From positions 1 through 45,128 of the forward strand of contig JBFJVZ010000006.1 in the NCBI GenBank assembly GCA_041623895.1: a stretch of 45,128 nucleotides of DNA, in the 5' to 3' direction. A program made the translations under genes and the position numbers. The notes below the pieces were generated by a model. It was not told the origin of the DNA. It saw nothing but the letters and a program-made list of their open reading frames with translations, and made no database searches. Position 1 is the stretch's first letter; every line of letters begins with the position of its first letter. Origin of the DNA: JBFJVZ01 sp041623895 (GTDB taxonomy: Bacteria; Planctomycetota; Planctomycetia; Pirellulales; Pirellulaceae). Positions 35,684 through 43,892 of the stretch are shown here, piece by piece.

Positions 35684-36230
35684 CTACATGTAGTCGGGCC
35701 ACGATTCTTCCTGGAAGGCGTTGAGCACGACTTCCTGGCTGGCGGCGGGGACGCGGAACCGCTTGATGATCTCGCCGCCGATTCGCAACTCGCGCCGATC
35801 CGCGTCCCAACTCGGCCTGAGTGCCGCTTGCGGATCCCCATTTCCGTTTTTCGCTGGTCTTTCCCGGGGTGTTAGGCCAGTCCACAGCGTCTTGTCTCTG
35901 GCCGCGGCTTCCCCGCTTTCCTGCGATGCCTCGTAAATCTGCGACGCGAAGGCAGTGCCCGACTCGGTCAGCAGCAGTGCACTGGTCTCGGAGAAGGTCA
36001 GGCCATCGTTCGGCAGCCCGTCGCCACAGGCGGACGATTCCTGAGCGTGTTCGACAAGACCCCTTGGCGACCAGCCAACGCAGTTCATTGTTGGTCAGGC
36101 CAGGTTCGTAAAACTGTTGGTTCTCGATGGCGACATGAAGTACCCTCTGTTTTCGTTTTGGCGGATAACCGCCATGCTGCATTTGTATGTATGATGGATC
36201 GACCTCGCCAAGTCGAAGAAATTCGGGCAA
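35684..36230 (-). pseudogene. Frameshifted remnant of a planctomycete conserved hypothetical protein
   Basis: Two overlapping minus-strand frames make one protein when joined. The first gives ENQQFYEPGLTNNELRWLVAKG; the second continues LVEHAQES and ends RRELRIGGEIIKRFRVPAAS...QEVVLNAFQEESWPDYM. This resembles a planctomycete-specific hypothetical family known to me by the RRELRxGxxxxKRFRVPAxxQ motif. The frame changes at a four-base homopolymer (CCCC on the plus strand, 36060-36063), consistent with one extra base. The C-terminus is cut at the palindrome 35683-35694. Confidence 0.6.
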
Positions 36231-36245
36231 GGTTTCTGAGACTGG

Positions 36246-36383
36246 TCATGTTTGGGAACTGGGCTCCGCGGTGACACATCCCGGGTTCCGCGGCTCAGCC
36301 GTACCCATTGCTCGCTCCTCTTCCGCCTCGCGGCGCCGCTCGGCCAGGTACTCCGGATTGTTTCGTAGCGTTCGGTATTTCAT
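36246..36383 (-). CDS. Possible small protein, 45 codons
   Basis: ATG at 36383 gives MKYRTLRNNPEYLAERRREA and then EEERA...SSQT, 45 residues, charged and not recognised. Its ATG overlaps the stop (ATGA) of an upstream 23-codon ORF that has a very strong Shine-Dalgarno. It sits just before the pseudogene on the same strand, so it may itself be a remnant. Confidence 0.25.
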   Translation of the reverse strand: MKYRTLRNNPEYLAERRREAEEERAMGTAEPRNPGCVTAEPSSQT

Positions 36384-36451
36384 AGTTTTTCCGAGCAAAA
36401 CGAAGTCTCAAGCAAACGACAGTTCCGGACATCGCTCACCGCTTTAGACAT
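36380..36451 (-). CDS. Possible 23-codon leader peptide with strong ribosome-binding site
   Basis: ATG at 36451 reads MSKAVSDVRNCRLLETSFCS and ends EKL-stop. GAGGAGGA (36459-36466 on the minus strand) lies 7 nt before the ATG, the strongest Shine-Dalgarno seen in this window. The stop overlaps the start of the 45-codon ORF. No family recognised. Confidence 0.3.
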   Translation of the reverse strand: MSKAVSDVRNCRLLETSFCSEKL

Positions 36452-36493
36452 AGACTCTTCCTCCTCAGCACCCAATCAACCTCACGTAGAACG

Positions 36494-37219
36494 ATGATTC
36501 TTGGCGCCGTCGAATTGATTCCAATCTGGAGATTGGCCATTTCATTCATTCCTGTGGCCGGAGTGTTGATCGTGTTGTGGGCATGGCAGCAACCGATTCG
36601 CACATCGGTCTACGCGATGAGTCGGATGTTGATTCAGTTGATGATTGTCGGCTACGTATTGCTGGGCATCTTTCAAGCCGATCACTGGTTGATCGTATTT
36701 GGGGTCTTACTGGTGATGGCGACCGCGGCCAGTTGGATCTCACTGCGAAGCGTGCCGGAGTTGCGCACCAAGCAGTTTGCTCGAGCATTGGCATCGGTAG
36801 GTCTTGCCGGCGGTGCCACCTTGCTACTCGTTACTCAAGGCGTGCTGGAGTTGACACCCTGGTACTCACCGCGGTTTCTGATTCCGCTGGGTGGAATGAT
36901 CTTTTCCAGTTGCATGAACAGCGTAAGCCTGGCGGCGGAGAGATATCAGTCAGAAATATCGGACGGTAAATCGAGCAACGATTCGCGTGCGACCGCGATG
37001 CGAACCGCGCTGATTCCGATTACCAACACGCTGTTTGCGGTTGGCCTGGTGTCGTTTCCCGGGATGATGACGGGACAGGTTCTTTCCGGGGAAAACCCGC
37101 TGGTGGCGGCGCGCTACCAAATCATGGTGATGTGCATGACTTTCGGTGCGTCAGGATTAGCGACGGCCATTTACTTATGGCGGAGCTGCCAAGAGACGGC
37201 TCACGCTACTGCGGAATGA
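36494..37219 (+). CDS. UPF0014/FetB-family ABC permease
   Basis: A 241-residue polytopic membrane protein. The C-terminal half carries the family signature SFPGMMTGQVLSGENPLVAARYQIMVM, and the PRFLIPLGGMIFSSCMNSVSLAAERY segment also matches FetB/YbbM. In enterobacteria FetAB is a putative iron exporter. The FetA-type ATPase is not visible next to it here, so the permease appears orphaned within the window. It converges with the PPIase gene and the two overlap by 14 bp (37206-37219). Confidence 0.88.
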   Translation: MILGAVELIPIWRLAISFIPVAGVLIVLWAWQQPIRTSVYAMSRMLIQLMIVGYVLLGIFQADHWLIVFGVLLVMATAASWISLRSVPELRTKQFARALASVGLAGGATLLLVTQGVLELTPWYSPRFLIPLGGMIFSSCMNSVSLAAERYQSEISDGKSSNDSRATAMRTALIPITNTLFAVGLVSFPGMMTGQVLSGENPLVAARYQIMVMCMTFGASGLATAIYLWRSCQETAHATAE

Positions 37220-38171
37220 TGGCGATGCCCGGTGGCTGTAATGCTTTGATGTACCAGGAAATCTTGGCATCTTTTTGCGCCGCAAGCAGAAACTCAAAGA
37301 GCGCATCGGCGGCATCGCGGCGCAATTGGGCAAGATCGGTTAACTCTTCAAAGGGCACATCGTTCTGCTTGAATTGATGGACAAGAATCAGATGCAATCC
37401 CAATGGGCTCCGTACCGGTCCAGCGAGCTGGCCGATCTTAGCCTCACGAACAGCCTTCATCACCACGGCGGGAAGATCGCCACTGCCTTCGACCCAGCCA
37501 ACTTTGCCGCCGTCGGTGGATGACCCGGCATCGCTGTTTTCTTTTGCGGCGGCGGCAAAGGCCGATTCCAGTGAACTCGCATCGCGCAGCTCCGAGACGA
37601 TATTGTCCATGCGGTTTTCGGCGATGCCTACGGAGTTCGCGTCTTTGGGATCCATTTTCAGGAAGATCTGCGACACCTCCCATTTGCCACCGGCGTATTT
37701 GTCGCGATGCCGTGTGTAGTAACTCTTCAGCACCCTGTCGTTTAAGCGACTCTTCAGATACTGTGCCCAAGCGATCCGCCAGGTCAAATCAGCACGCAGT
37801 GAGCGTTCATTGGATTTTCGTTTCTTCGCATAATCTTCCAGGCTACTGCCGCGGCGTTTAGCGTCACTTGCGAATGCTTCAATCTGCCGATCGATGATCG
37901 ATTCCAGCGAGGCCCCACCCTGTTCTCGAAGCGTACGCAATGCCAGGTGTTGTCGAACCAACATCAACGCGGTCGCCCGCTGCACGTCGAGCGTGGCATT
38001 GTCCAAATCACGAATCTTCAGCCGCTCGACCAGGATCAGGTTCAACTCACCCAAAAAAATCGGCTCGCCATTGATCGACGCGATCGGATCATCAGGGCCG
38101 AACTTGTCCTCGCTGTGCGCGTTCAGACTCAGAAAGACGACCGACAGGCAAACAAACAGAATACGGATCAC
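37206..38171 (-). CDS. Parvulin-type peptidyl-prolyl isomerase (SurA/PpiC-like)
   Basis: A 321-residue protein with a signal peptide (MIRILFVCLSVVFLSLNAHS). An N-terminal helical chaperone-like region contains IASINGEPIFLGEL, the usual SurA-type start. The parvulin domain at about 165-270 shows EVSQIFLKM, FAAAAKENSDAGSSTDGGKVGW and GPVRSPLGLHLILVH. It probably acts in periplasmic protein folding. The start ATG overlaps the stop of the upstream gene by ATGA, so translation is likely coupled. Convergent 14-bp overlap with the permease gene at its 3' end. Confidence 0.9.
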   Translation of the reverse strand: MIRILFVCLSVVFLSLNAHSEDKFGPDDPIASINGEPIFLGELNLILVERLKIRDLDNATLDVQRATALMLVRQHLALRTLREQGGASLESIIDRQIEAFASDAKRRGSSLEDYAKKRKSNERSLRADLTWRIAWAQYLKSRLNDRVLKSYYTRHRDKYAGGKWEVSQIFLKMDPKDANSVGIAENRMDNIVSELRDASSLESAFAAAAKENSDAGSSTDGGKVGWVEGSGDLPAVVMKAVREAKIGQLAGPVRSPLGLHLILVHQFKQNDVPFEELTDLAQLRRDAADALFEFLLAAQKDAKISWYIKALQPPGIAIIPQ

Positions 38172-39481
38172 GGCAACTGAATATCCTGAATCACGAATTC
38201 AACTTCGTTGTTAACCACGGCCGTCGGCGACTCATACATCAGCTTGGATTTTCCCACCGAATCACCGAGATCAAACAGGTAGCCGACGCCCACACCGGTC
38301 TTGGTCTGGCGAAAGACCTCATACCCGAGATGATCCGCTCGCGTTCCATCTTCACGAATGATGTGCACGGGGTTTTCAAAGATCCAGTGCCGGTGACTTT
38401 CCAACGACCTGTTGGCATCTTCCAGTTCCACGGCAATGCGGACTTCGTGCAGGGGACCATTTTTTCGCACTTGCTCGACTTCCACCGTCATGGCATCGAT
38501 AGTTTTCTTTGCATTCGGCTGGACCAAATCCAATTCAAAGATTTGTTTCTTGCCCGGCAGCATGGCGCGGATCACACCGGACAGGGACTCGATTTTCTCA
38601 GGCTGTCCGGCCGGCAATTCCATCGGCAGAAAAACTTCGCTAAAGGCAATGTCGCTGTTGGTCGCAATGTCGATCGTGTCAGCCGTGGATTGGGGGGCAA
38701 GTGGGAACGTGTCATCCAGCTTGCCGGACAGCTGTCCGACAGGGATGCTTAATCCGATCGGAGTCATCCGCGGTTCCCAGGCGATCTCCATGCGAATATT
38801 CAGACGATTTTGCGATGGTTGGTTCAACACCCGAGAGGCCATGATCGCCATCGGTTCAATTCGGTAAACACCGGCATAGGCCGCCGAGTCGACGCGGCTG
38901 GGACGTTCCTCTTCGCGCGGCACCAGTGCCAGCGTGCCCCGGTCCCCAGCATAAAAGTTGATGTCCAAATCGGCCTGGTCCAAAACCAAATCCAGCGCGT
39001 GCCAGAACGAAAGTGGTGTGGCGACCGGATCGATCGCCATTGACTCGTTAGCGTTGTGATCGAATTCGATGCCGCTGTCGCGACTGATGGCCTCGAGCGC
39101 TTCTGCCAACGTAGAAATCTTATCGAGTCGAACGCTGATCGCTGCCGACTGGGTCTCGGTGCGCATCGACAGCAACGTCTTCCGCACCCGCGCGAGTCTC
39201 TCGGCTGCTTCGATTGAGATCCCGGGCTTCGATTCCGGTAAGAAGTCCAAGGCCTTCGGTCCGGCATCAATCAACGCTTTCTCCGCTGCTTTTCGTTTGC
39301 TCAAACTCGCAGCATCCAGCTGGTCGACCCACTCCAACACATCGGACTTAAGATCAATCGCAGAGCCTTCAGCCACATCCTGACCAAGGCATGGTCCGCA
39401 AACAGCAACCACCGCAAACAGAGACATGATGGGTGCCACAGCGGCAGCGCACGTTGCAGCGATGAAGCCCAGGCGTTGCAT
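38168..39481 (-). CDS. Exported protein of unknown function
   Basis: A 437-residue protein with a signal peptide (about 1-33, APIMSLFAVVAVCGPCLGQ). A helical segment (DVLEWVDQLDAASLSKRKAA) is followed by ISTLAEALEAISRDSGIEFD and TPLSFWHALDLVLDQADLDI, which resemble secretin/STN-type short domains found in planctomycete exported proteins. The rest is beta-rich. No catalytic motif. It is the first gene of a two-gene operon with the PPIase (ATGA overlap) and is divergent from the DUF1570-like gene. Confidence 0.8.
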   Translation of the reverse strand: MQRLGFIAATCAAAVAPIMSLFAVVAVCGPCLGQDVAEGSAIDLKSDVLEWVDQLDAASLSKRKAAEKALIDAGPKALDFLPESKPGISIEAAERLARVRKTLLSMRTETQSAAISVRLDKISTLAEALEAISRDSGIEFDHNANESMAIDPVATPLSFWHALDLVLDQADLDINFYAGDRGTLALVPREEERPSRVDSAAYAGVYRIEPMAIMASRVLNQPSQNRLNIRMEIAWEPRMTPIGLSIPVGQLSGKLDDTFPLAPQSTADTIDIATNSDIAFSEVFLPMELPAGQPEKIESLSGVIRAMLPGKKQIFELDLVQPNAKKTIDAMTVEVEQVRKNGPLHEVRIAVELEDANRSLESHRHWIFENPVHIIREDGTRADHLGYEVFRQTKTGVGVGYLFDLGDSVGKSKLMYESPTAVVNNEVEFVIQDIQLP

Positions 39482-39704
39482 TCGTCATGTTCCTTACAAG
39501 TGGGAGCGCGTCAGATCGATCGACCGGGACCGAGACTGAGTTAGGGGGGAGGCCCCGAAGTCTGATCATGGATTTTAACCTAGGCTTCAGCTGCAGAGGG
39601 GGCGGACCTCCGATGTATGGGATTATTTCCTGCATCGCGGTTGATTTCACAAGATTGCCAGCCAAGTCGCCCCTGGCAGCCTCTCTCACCATCGGAATGC
39701 TTTG

Positions 39705-40805
39705 ATGCCAAATGTCACCAGTCGGTCATTCGCGCTGCCCATTTCTTTACTGCTTGGGCTTCCGCTGACACTGGCCTGTTGTGCTTCCACGGCGTCGGCA
39801 CAGGCTCCCGCGTTGGTCGAGTTTTTCTCGGCCGGAAAAACCAAGCGTGGATTGGCGCTCGTGGAATTGGCTCACGAAGTCGTTGTGTTGGGACGCGATG
39901 GATGGTTGCATTCATTGGATCCAAACGGTCGCTCGCCAATTCGACATGTCGGCGGCGCGTATTCGCCCGTATCGGCGATTGAAATTCGCAACGAGCTGAG
40001 GGCGGAGTTCGGGCGCGATTTCGAGGTTTTGACGACGAAGAATTTTTTGGTGGTGCAGCCTCGCGGTCGTGGCCAACGATGGCCTGGTTTATTCGAGCAG
40101 TCACATCGCTCCTTTGTGACCTACATGAGCAAGCGAGGAGTCAATGTACGTGAGGGACGATTCCCGATGGTGGCCGTTGTCTTTCCTGACCAAAAAGCGA
40201 TGTACGACGAGTTCGATCGTTTGAAGATCGATGTCACCCGTGTGTCGGGCTTGTATTCCAACAGCAGCAACCGTGTGATGACACATGATGGCGGCCGTAT
40301 CGACTTGATCGCCGAGACGGTACGCCACGAAGCAGCACACCAATCGGCGTTCAATTACGGTGTGCACAGTCGCGTCACGGACACGCCCAAATGGATCACC
40401 GAAGGAATCGGTCAAATGTTCGAGCCAGCAAACATGACCGACTCGCGCGCCGGTGCTCGTGCCCGCGAGCGTGTCAATCGTGACAGCATTCGTTTCATTC
40501 GTGACACCTACGAAGAACGCAACGACCCAGCGTTCAGTGAAGCGGTTTTCCGCTTGATCGGTGACGACACGATGTTCGACAGCGACTCGTCGATCGAGAC
40601 AGCGTACGCGGTTTCCTGGGCCATGATGTTTTACCTGGCGGAACGGCAACCAAACAAATTCGCCAAGCTCTTGAACCACACAGCAACCAGGCCGCCGTTT
40701 CAGACCTATGAACGTGCCGATCGGATTCGCGATTTCGAGAAGATCGTGGGCATCGAAAGCTTTGAGTTCAGTAAACGCGTCAATTGGTTTCTCAGATCGC
40801 TGTAG
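39705..40805 (+). CDS. DUF1570-family exported putative metalloprotease
   Basis: A 366-residue protein from ATG 39705; a TTG one codon earlier is also possible. A signal peptide (PISLLLGLPLTLACCASTASA) precedes the mature protein. RHEAAHQ near residue 207-213 is an HExxH zinc motif, followed downstream by WITEGIGQMFE, the gluzincin-type second Glu. The DUF1570 pattern also includes NFLVVQPRGR and AYAVSWAMMFYLAER. It is predicted to be a periplasmic peptidase, but activity is unproven. A palindromic repeat cluster lies downstream. Confidence 0.85.
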   Translation: MPNVTSRSFALPISLLLGLPLTLACCASTASAQAPALVEFFSAGKTKRGLALVELAHEVVVLGRDGWLHSLDPNGRSPIRHVGGAYSPVSAIEIRNELRAEFGRDFEVLTTKNFLVVQPRGRGQRWPGLFEQSHRSFVTYMSKRGVNVREGRFPMVAVVFPDQKAMYDEFDRLKIDVTRVSGLYSNSSNRVMTHDGGRIDLIAETVRHEAAHQSAFNYGVHSRVTDTPKWITEGIGQMFEPANMTDSRAGARARERVNRDSIRFIRDTYEERNDPAFSEAVFRLIGDDTMFDSDSSIETAYAVSWAMMFYLAERQPNKFAKLLNHTATRPPFQTYERADRIRDFEKIVGIESFEFSKRVNWFLRSL

Positions 40806-40883
40806 CTGAACTGCACATCAAACCACACGCAGCAGGCAATAGCGAACATCCGTTTGTTGCGTCCAAGACAACATGAGTCTCAT

Positions 40884-40993
40884 GGGAGGGCGAGGCTCCC
40901 GCCGAGCCGAAGCTTTGCGGCTCCGCAGGAGCGTCGCCCTCCCAGCTCCGCAGGAGCGTCGCCCTCCCAGCTCCGCGGGAGCGTCGCCCTCCC
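40884..40993. repeat. Palindromic repeat with three tandem 25-bp units
   Basis: GGGAGGGCGAGGCTCCCGCC begins at 40884. Three direct copies of a 25-bp unit follow at 40919-40943, 40944-40968 and 40969-40993 (core CTCCGCAGGAGCGTCGCCCT). The first arm is the inverse of these units. It shares its core with 21279-21350. Tandem amplification of one arm is visible. Confidence 0.8.
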
Positions 40994-41013
40994 GGCGGTT
41001 GGGAAACTTCCCA

Positions 41014-41586
41014 TCAATCCGGACGATGTTGCTTGACCAGCTTGCTGACCGCTTTGAATTCCGGCCGATCCGCAGTTCCTAACCATTCAAACAAGATGGA
41101 TTCGACCGTCGTGATCGTCGCTCCCGACATTTGCATCCGCATCATCGCGGTTTCGTGATCACGGCGGCCGCGGGCGGCAACCGCTTCGGCAGCGATATAC
41201 GGTCGCAAGCCTTCAGCCAACAAATCCAACACCGTTTGCTGCACGCAGACGTGTGTTTCGATGCCGGCAATCACAATTTGATCACGGCCTTGTTCTAACC
41301 AGGGATCCAATTCGCGACGACAAACGGCTGCGGAGAAATCAAGTTTCTCTTCGGCATCGGGAAACTCTTCCTGCAGCGACGAATCCAGTGGCCCCAAACC
41401 TTTTGGATACTGCACTGTCGCCGCAGCGGGGATACTCAGTAGCTTTGCGGCCTGCAGCAAGCGTTGTGTTTGTCGGACCACCGCATCGCCCGAGGGGATG
41501 ACGGGAAGAAGCTTTTCCTGCAGATCGATGACCAGCAAAGCGCTGCGGCCGGAATCGAGTCGAAGCGGTGAACTGACGTGCGGCAT
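41014..41586 (-). CDS. Isochorismatase-family cysteine hydrolase
   Basis: A 190-residue protein on ATG 41586; GTG 41592 is an alternative two codons upstream. The family triad is present: Asp in ALLVIDLQEKL, Lys in EKLDFSA, and Cys in IAGIETHVCVQQTVLDLL. The length and the ETHVCVQQT motif match isochorismatase-like hydrolases (YcaC-type). The substrate is unknown. The in-frame tail of the EboD-like gene ends 18 bp upstream on the same strand, so they may be in one transcript. Confidence 0.9.
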   Translation of the reverse strand: MPHVSSPLRLDSGRSALLVIDLQEKLLPVIPSGDAVVRQTQRLLQAAKLLSIPAAATVQYPKGLGPLDSSLQEEFPDAEEKLDFSAAVCRRELDPWLEQGRDQIVIAGIETHVCVQQTVLDLLAEGLRPYIAAEAVAARGRRDHETAMMRMQMSGATITTVESILFEWLGTADRPEFKAVSKLVKQHRPD

Positions 41587-41604
41587 GGTCACTCGAAAAG
41601 CAAG

Positions 41605-41802
41605 TTACTGGTGCGAACTGGACTGGCACACGACTTGGCGCAATTGTTCAATCGCAGCCTTCATGATTTGCGTATCGATCTCGTGAACATTGACTGGATC
41701 GCCTACACCTCGCAGCATCGTGATCGTTAGTCGTCCGCCCAGATGCTGGCGAAACTCCTCCAGTCCTTGCATCAATCGATCGGCCGGCTCCAGGCCGTCA
41801 TG
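41605..41802 (-). pseudogene. In-frame C-terminal tail of the EboD-like gene after a TGA
   Basis: Immediately after the TGA at 41803-41805 the same frame continues for 65 codons to TAA at 41605: HDGLEPADRLMQGLEEFRQH, then LGGRLTITMLRGVGDP and VHEIDTQIM. GLEEFRxHLGGxLTI is the conserved C-terminus of EboD-type cyclases. It has no start of its own, so it is the severed end of the upstream gene. Confidence 0.7.
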
Positions 41803-42774
41803 TCACAAATTCATCCCTAACGTCTGCATGCAGTCGCAAACGCGGAGTGCATCGGACGCTGGGAAACCGAGTTTAAGGCTTGAATAGAAACAATCAATCG
41901 CCACACCGATGGCGACAGCCTCGCCGTGTCGAATTTCGTAGTTCGTGAGCGGTTCCAACTTATGGGCGGACCAATGTCCGAAATCCAATGGCCGGGCCTC
42001 GCGCATCTCAAACGGATCACCGCCCTCGGTAATGTGCCGCAGATGCAAAAGGCATGATTTGTGGATCGCTCGATTGGCGGCATCCATGTCGCGATCACGG
42101 ATTTGCGTTGCGTTGGCGCACAGCCATTCGAATTCATCTGCGTCCTTGAGCAGCGAGACTTTCACCGCTTCACTAAAGCCGACTTGGAAGTCGCGATCCG
42201 GCAACGACTGCAACAATCCCGAGTCGTTGATCACCGCCCAGGGGACTGCGAACGTGCCCACCCAATTCTTTTTGCCAAAGTAGTTGATTGCGTTTTTGAC
42301 ACCCACACCCGAGTCAGCTTGGGCCAGCGTCGTGGTCGGCAGCCGCACCAGGCGGATGCCGCGATGGGCAATCGCAGCGGCATAGCCAACAGCGTCCAAC
42401 ATCGCACCGCCGCCGATGGCGATCACGTAGCTCCGCCGATCCAAGTCGTGGGCATTGATCTGCTCCAGGATCAGCTCGACAACATCCGAAGAATTCTTGA
42501 CCGCCTCGCCGCCGTCCACCCAAATGCAGGGAGCGACCAGTTGTACATTCTCCGCAGCGGCCAATTGCGACTCGATTCTTTTCAGCCTGGATGTCGATTC
42601 GGCGATCGGCGATTCAGCGACCAGCAATACCTTGGCCGGACCCGCATCGCCGCCGTCTAAGACGCCCAGCAACTGCGGAAAATCATCACCGGCAACCTCT
42701 TGGGTGACCCTGAGCCGGTGCACGAATGGCACCGAGAAAGGAATGTCGAGTGATCGATTGTCGCCGTCTGGCAT
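41803..42774 (-). CDS. EboD-like sugar-phosphate cyclase (3-dehydroquinate synthase family), interrupted
   Basis: The open part is 323 residues. The NAD-binding motif GGGAMLDAVGYAAAIAHRGI is followed by RLPTTTLAQADSGVGVKNAI and NYFGKKN, which matches EboD rather than AroB. Metal ligands are likely Glu in GFSEAVKVSLLKD and the two His in HWSAHKLE and EIRHGEAVAIG. A TGA at 41803-41805 stops the frame, although the family C-terminus continues in frame to 41605; the intact protein would be about 389 residues. TGA is a normal stop elsewhere in this window, so this is a nonsense mutation, a sequence error or recoding. Ebo genes are linked to metabolite export in cyanobacteria and algae; other ebo genes are not seen here. 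Confidence 0.85.
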   Translation of the reverse strand: MPDGDNRSLDIPFSVPFVHRLRVTQEVAGDDFPQLLGVLDGGDAGPAKVLLVAESPIAESTSRLKRIESQLAAAENVQLVAPCIWVDGGEAVKNSSDVVELILEQINAHDLDRRSYVIAIGGGAMLDAVGYAAAIAHRGIRLVRLPTTTLAQADSGVGVKNAINYFGKKNWVGTFAVPWAVINDSGLLQSLPDRDFQVGFSEAVKVSLLKDADEFEWLCANATQIRDRDMDAANRAIHKSCLLHLRHITEGGDPFEMREARPLDFGHWSAHKLEPLTNYEIRHGEAVAIGVAIDCFYSSLKLGFPASDALRVCDCMQTLGMNL

Positions 42775-42882
42775 TAGGATCGGAGCGTTTGGTTGTCGCG
42801 TGGCGTGATTGATTCGGCTTGACTGAAGTTCATTCGAATGGATTGAGTTGATTCGAATGGACGGAATCGACCGGGGTCGAGC

Positions 42883-43779
42883 TTACAAGGTTTCGTTTTC
42901 CCAACCCCGCCAAAGCCAACGTAGTGAATCGGGAAAGATGGCACCGCCATGCTTTCCGTCGTGAGCCCCGCTGCCGAAGACAAGTTTGTAGTCATAATCT
43001 TTGAATTGAAGTGCTTTGGCCATCTGCTGATTGGCCAGCGGCCAGTTGCCAAATTGGTTATCCAAGTCGTTTTCCCCGTCTTGCAGCAAGACGCGGATCG
43101 GTTTGCGGTCGTTCTTGCGAATCATCGGCGGATAGTTGTGTCCGCCCCGCAGGTCAACAAAACTACCGATGTGGCTAAGTACTTTGCGGAACTTTTCTGG
43201 GCGATGCCAGGCAACGCTGAACGCACAAATTCCGCCCGAACTATTGCCACAAATCGCTCGCAGCTCAGGGTTGTCGGTGATGCGATAGTTCTTGCCAACC
43301 TCGGGCAGGATCTCGGTTAACAAGAATTCAGCGTAATCACCGCTAACCGTGTCGTATTCAATACTTCGGTTAGCCGGACGAGGTTGCCAACCCCGCTTCT
43401 CGGGCAACTGGCCTGTGTGGCCTGGATCGATCATGACGGCGATCGTCACCGGCATGTCGCCCTTGGCGATCAAGTTGTCAAAGACGACCGCAACACGAAA
43501 ATCGCCACTGCTTCCCTCGAACGCGTGCCCGTCCTGAAAAACCATCAATGCCGCCGGCGTCGAACCGTCATACTGCGCCGGGACATACACCGAGTAACGG
43601 CGTTTGGTTCCCGGATAGACGCGGCTTTTCAGCCACTGGTGCTGCGTCACTTTGCCATGCGGGACCGCTTCATTGGGCATCGAATCCGGGCCGTGTCGGT
43701 ATTCCTCCCCAAAGGCCGACCAACCAATCATCAAACAGGAAACAATAACCAGAGATCTCATCGGCACAGCACGCGGCAT
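42883..43779 (-). CDS. Exported alpha/beta-hydrolase esterase (enterochelin-esterase-like)
   Basis: A 298-residue protein with a signal peptide; an ATG at 43761 (MRSLVIVSCLMIGWSAFG) may be the true start. Esterase features are present: RRYSVYVPAQYDG, DGHAF, nucleophile Ser in ICGNSSGGICAF, Asp in LQDGENDLDN and His in DGKHGG. This is the Fes/IroE or esterase-D-like family often found in planctomycetes. Substrate not evident. It lies about 100 bp upstream of the EboD-like gene on the same strand. Confidence 0.88.
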   Translation of the reverse strand: MPRAVPMRSLVIVSCLMIGWSAFGEEYRHGPDSMPNEAVPHGKVTQHQWLKSRVYPGTKRRYSVYVPAQYDGSTPAALMVFQDGHAFEGSSGDFRVAVVFDNLIAKGDMPVTIAVMIDPGHTGQLPEKRGWQPRPANRSIEYDTVSGDYAEFLLTEILPEVGKNYRITDNPELRAICGNSSGGICAFSVAWHRPEKFRKVLSHIGSFVDLRGGHNYPPMIRKNDRKPIRVLLQDGENDLDNQFGNWPLANQQMAKALQFKDYDYKLVFGSGAHDGKHGGAIFPDSLRWLWRGWENETL

Positions 43780-43892
43780 GGGGGGAAGGAATCGAGGCGG
43801 GATGACGTTATTCTAGCAGCCCAACCATTTCGGCGCCGGGTGTAGATGTTTCCTCCGGCAAGCCAGGCAAGTTCGCAAGAAAAAAAGAGACC

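Noticed and set aside
36060..36063. Programmed ribosomal frameshift in the pseudogene
   Set aside because: The protein is also truncated at its C-terminus, and the site is a plain four-base homopolymer, so a mutation or sequence error is simpler.
40884..40993. CRISPR array
   Set aside because: The three repeat units are directly adjacent with no spacers and are part of a palindromic element.
41803..41805. Alternative genetic code with TGA as a sense codon
   Set aside because: Other intact genes in the window end with TGA at the expected family end, for example the FetB-like permease and the HlyD adaptor.
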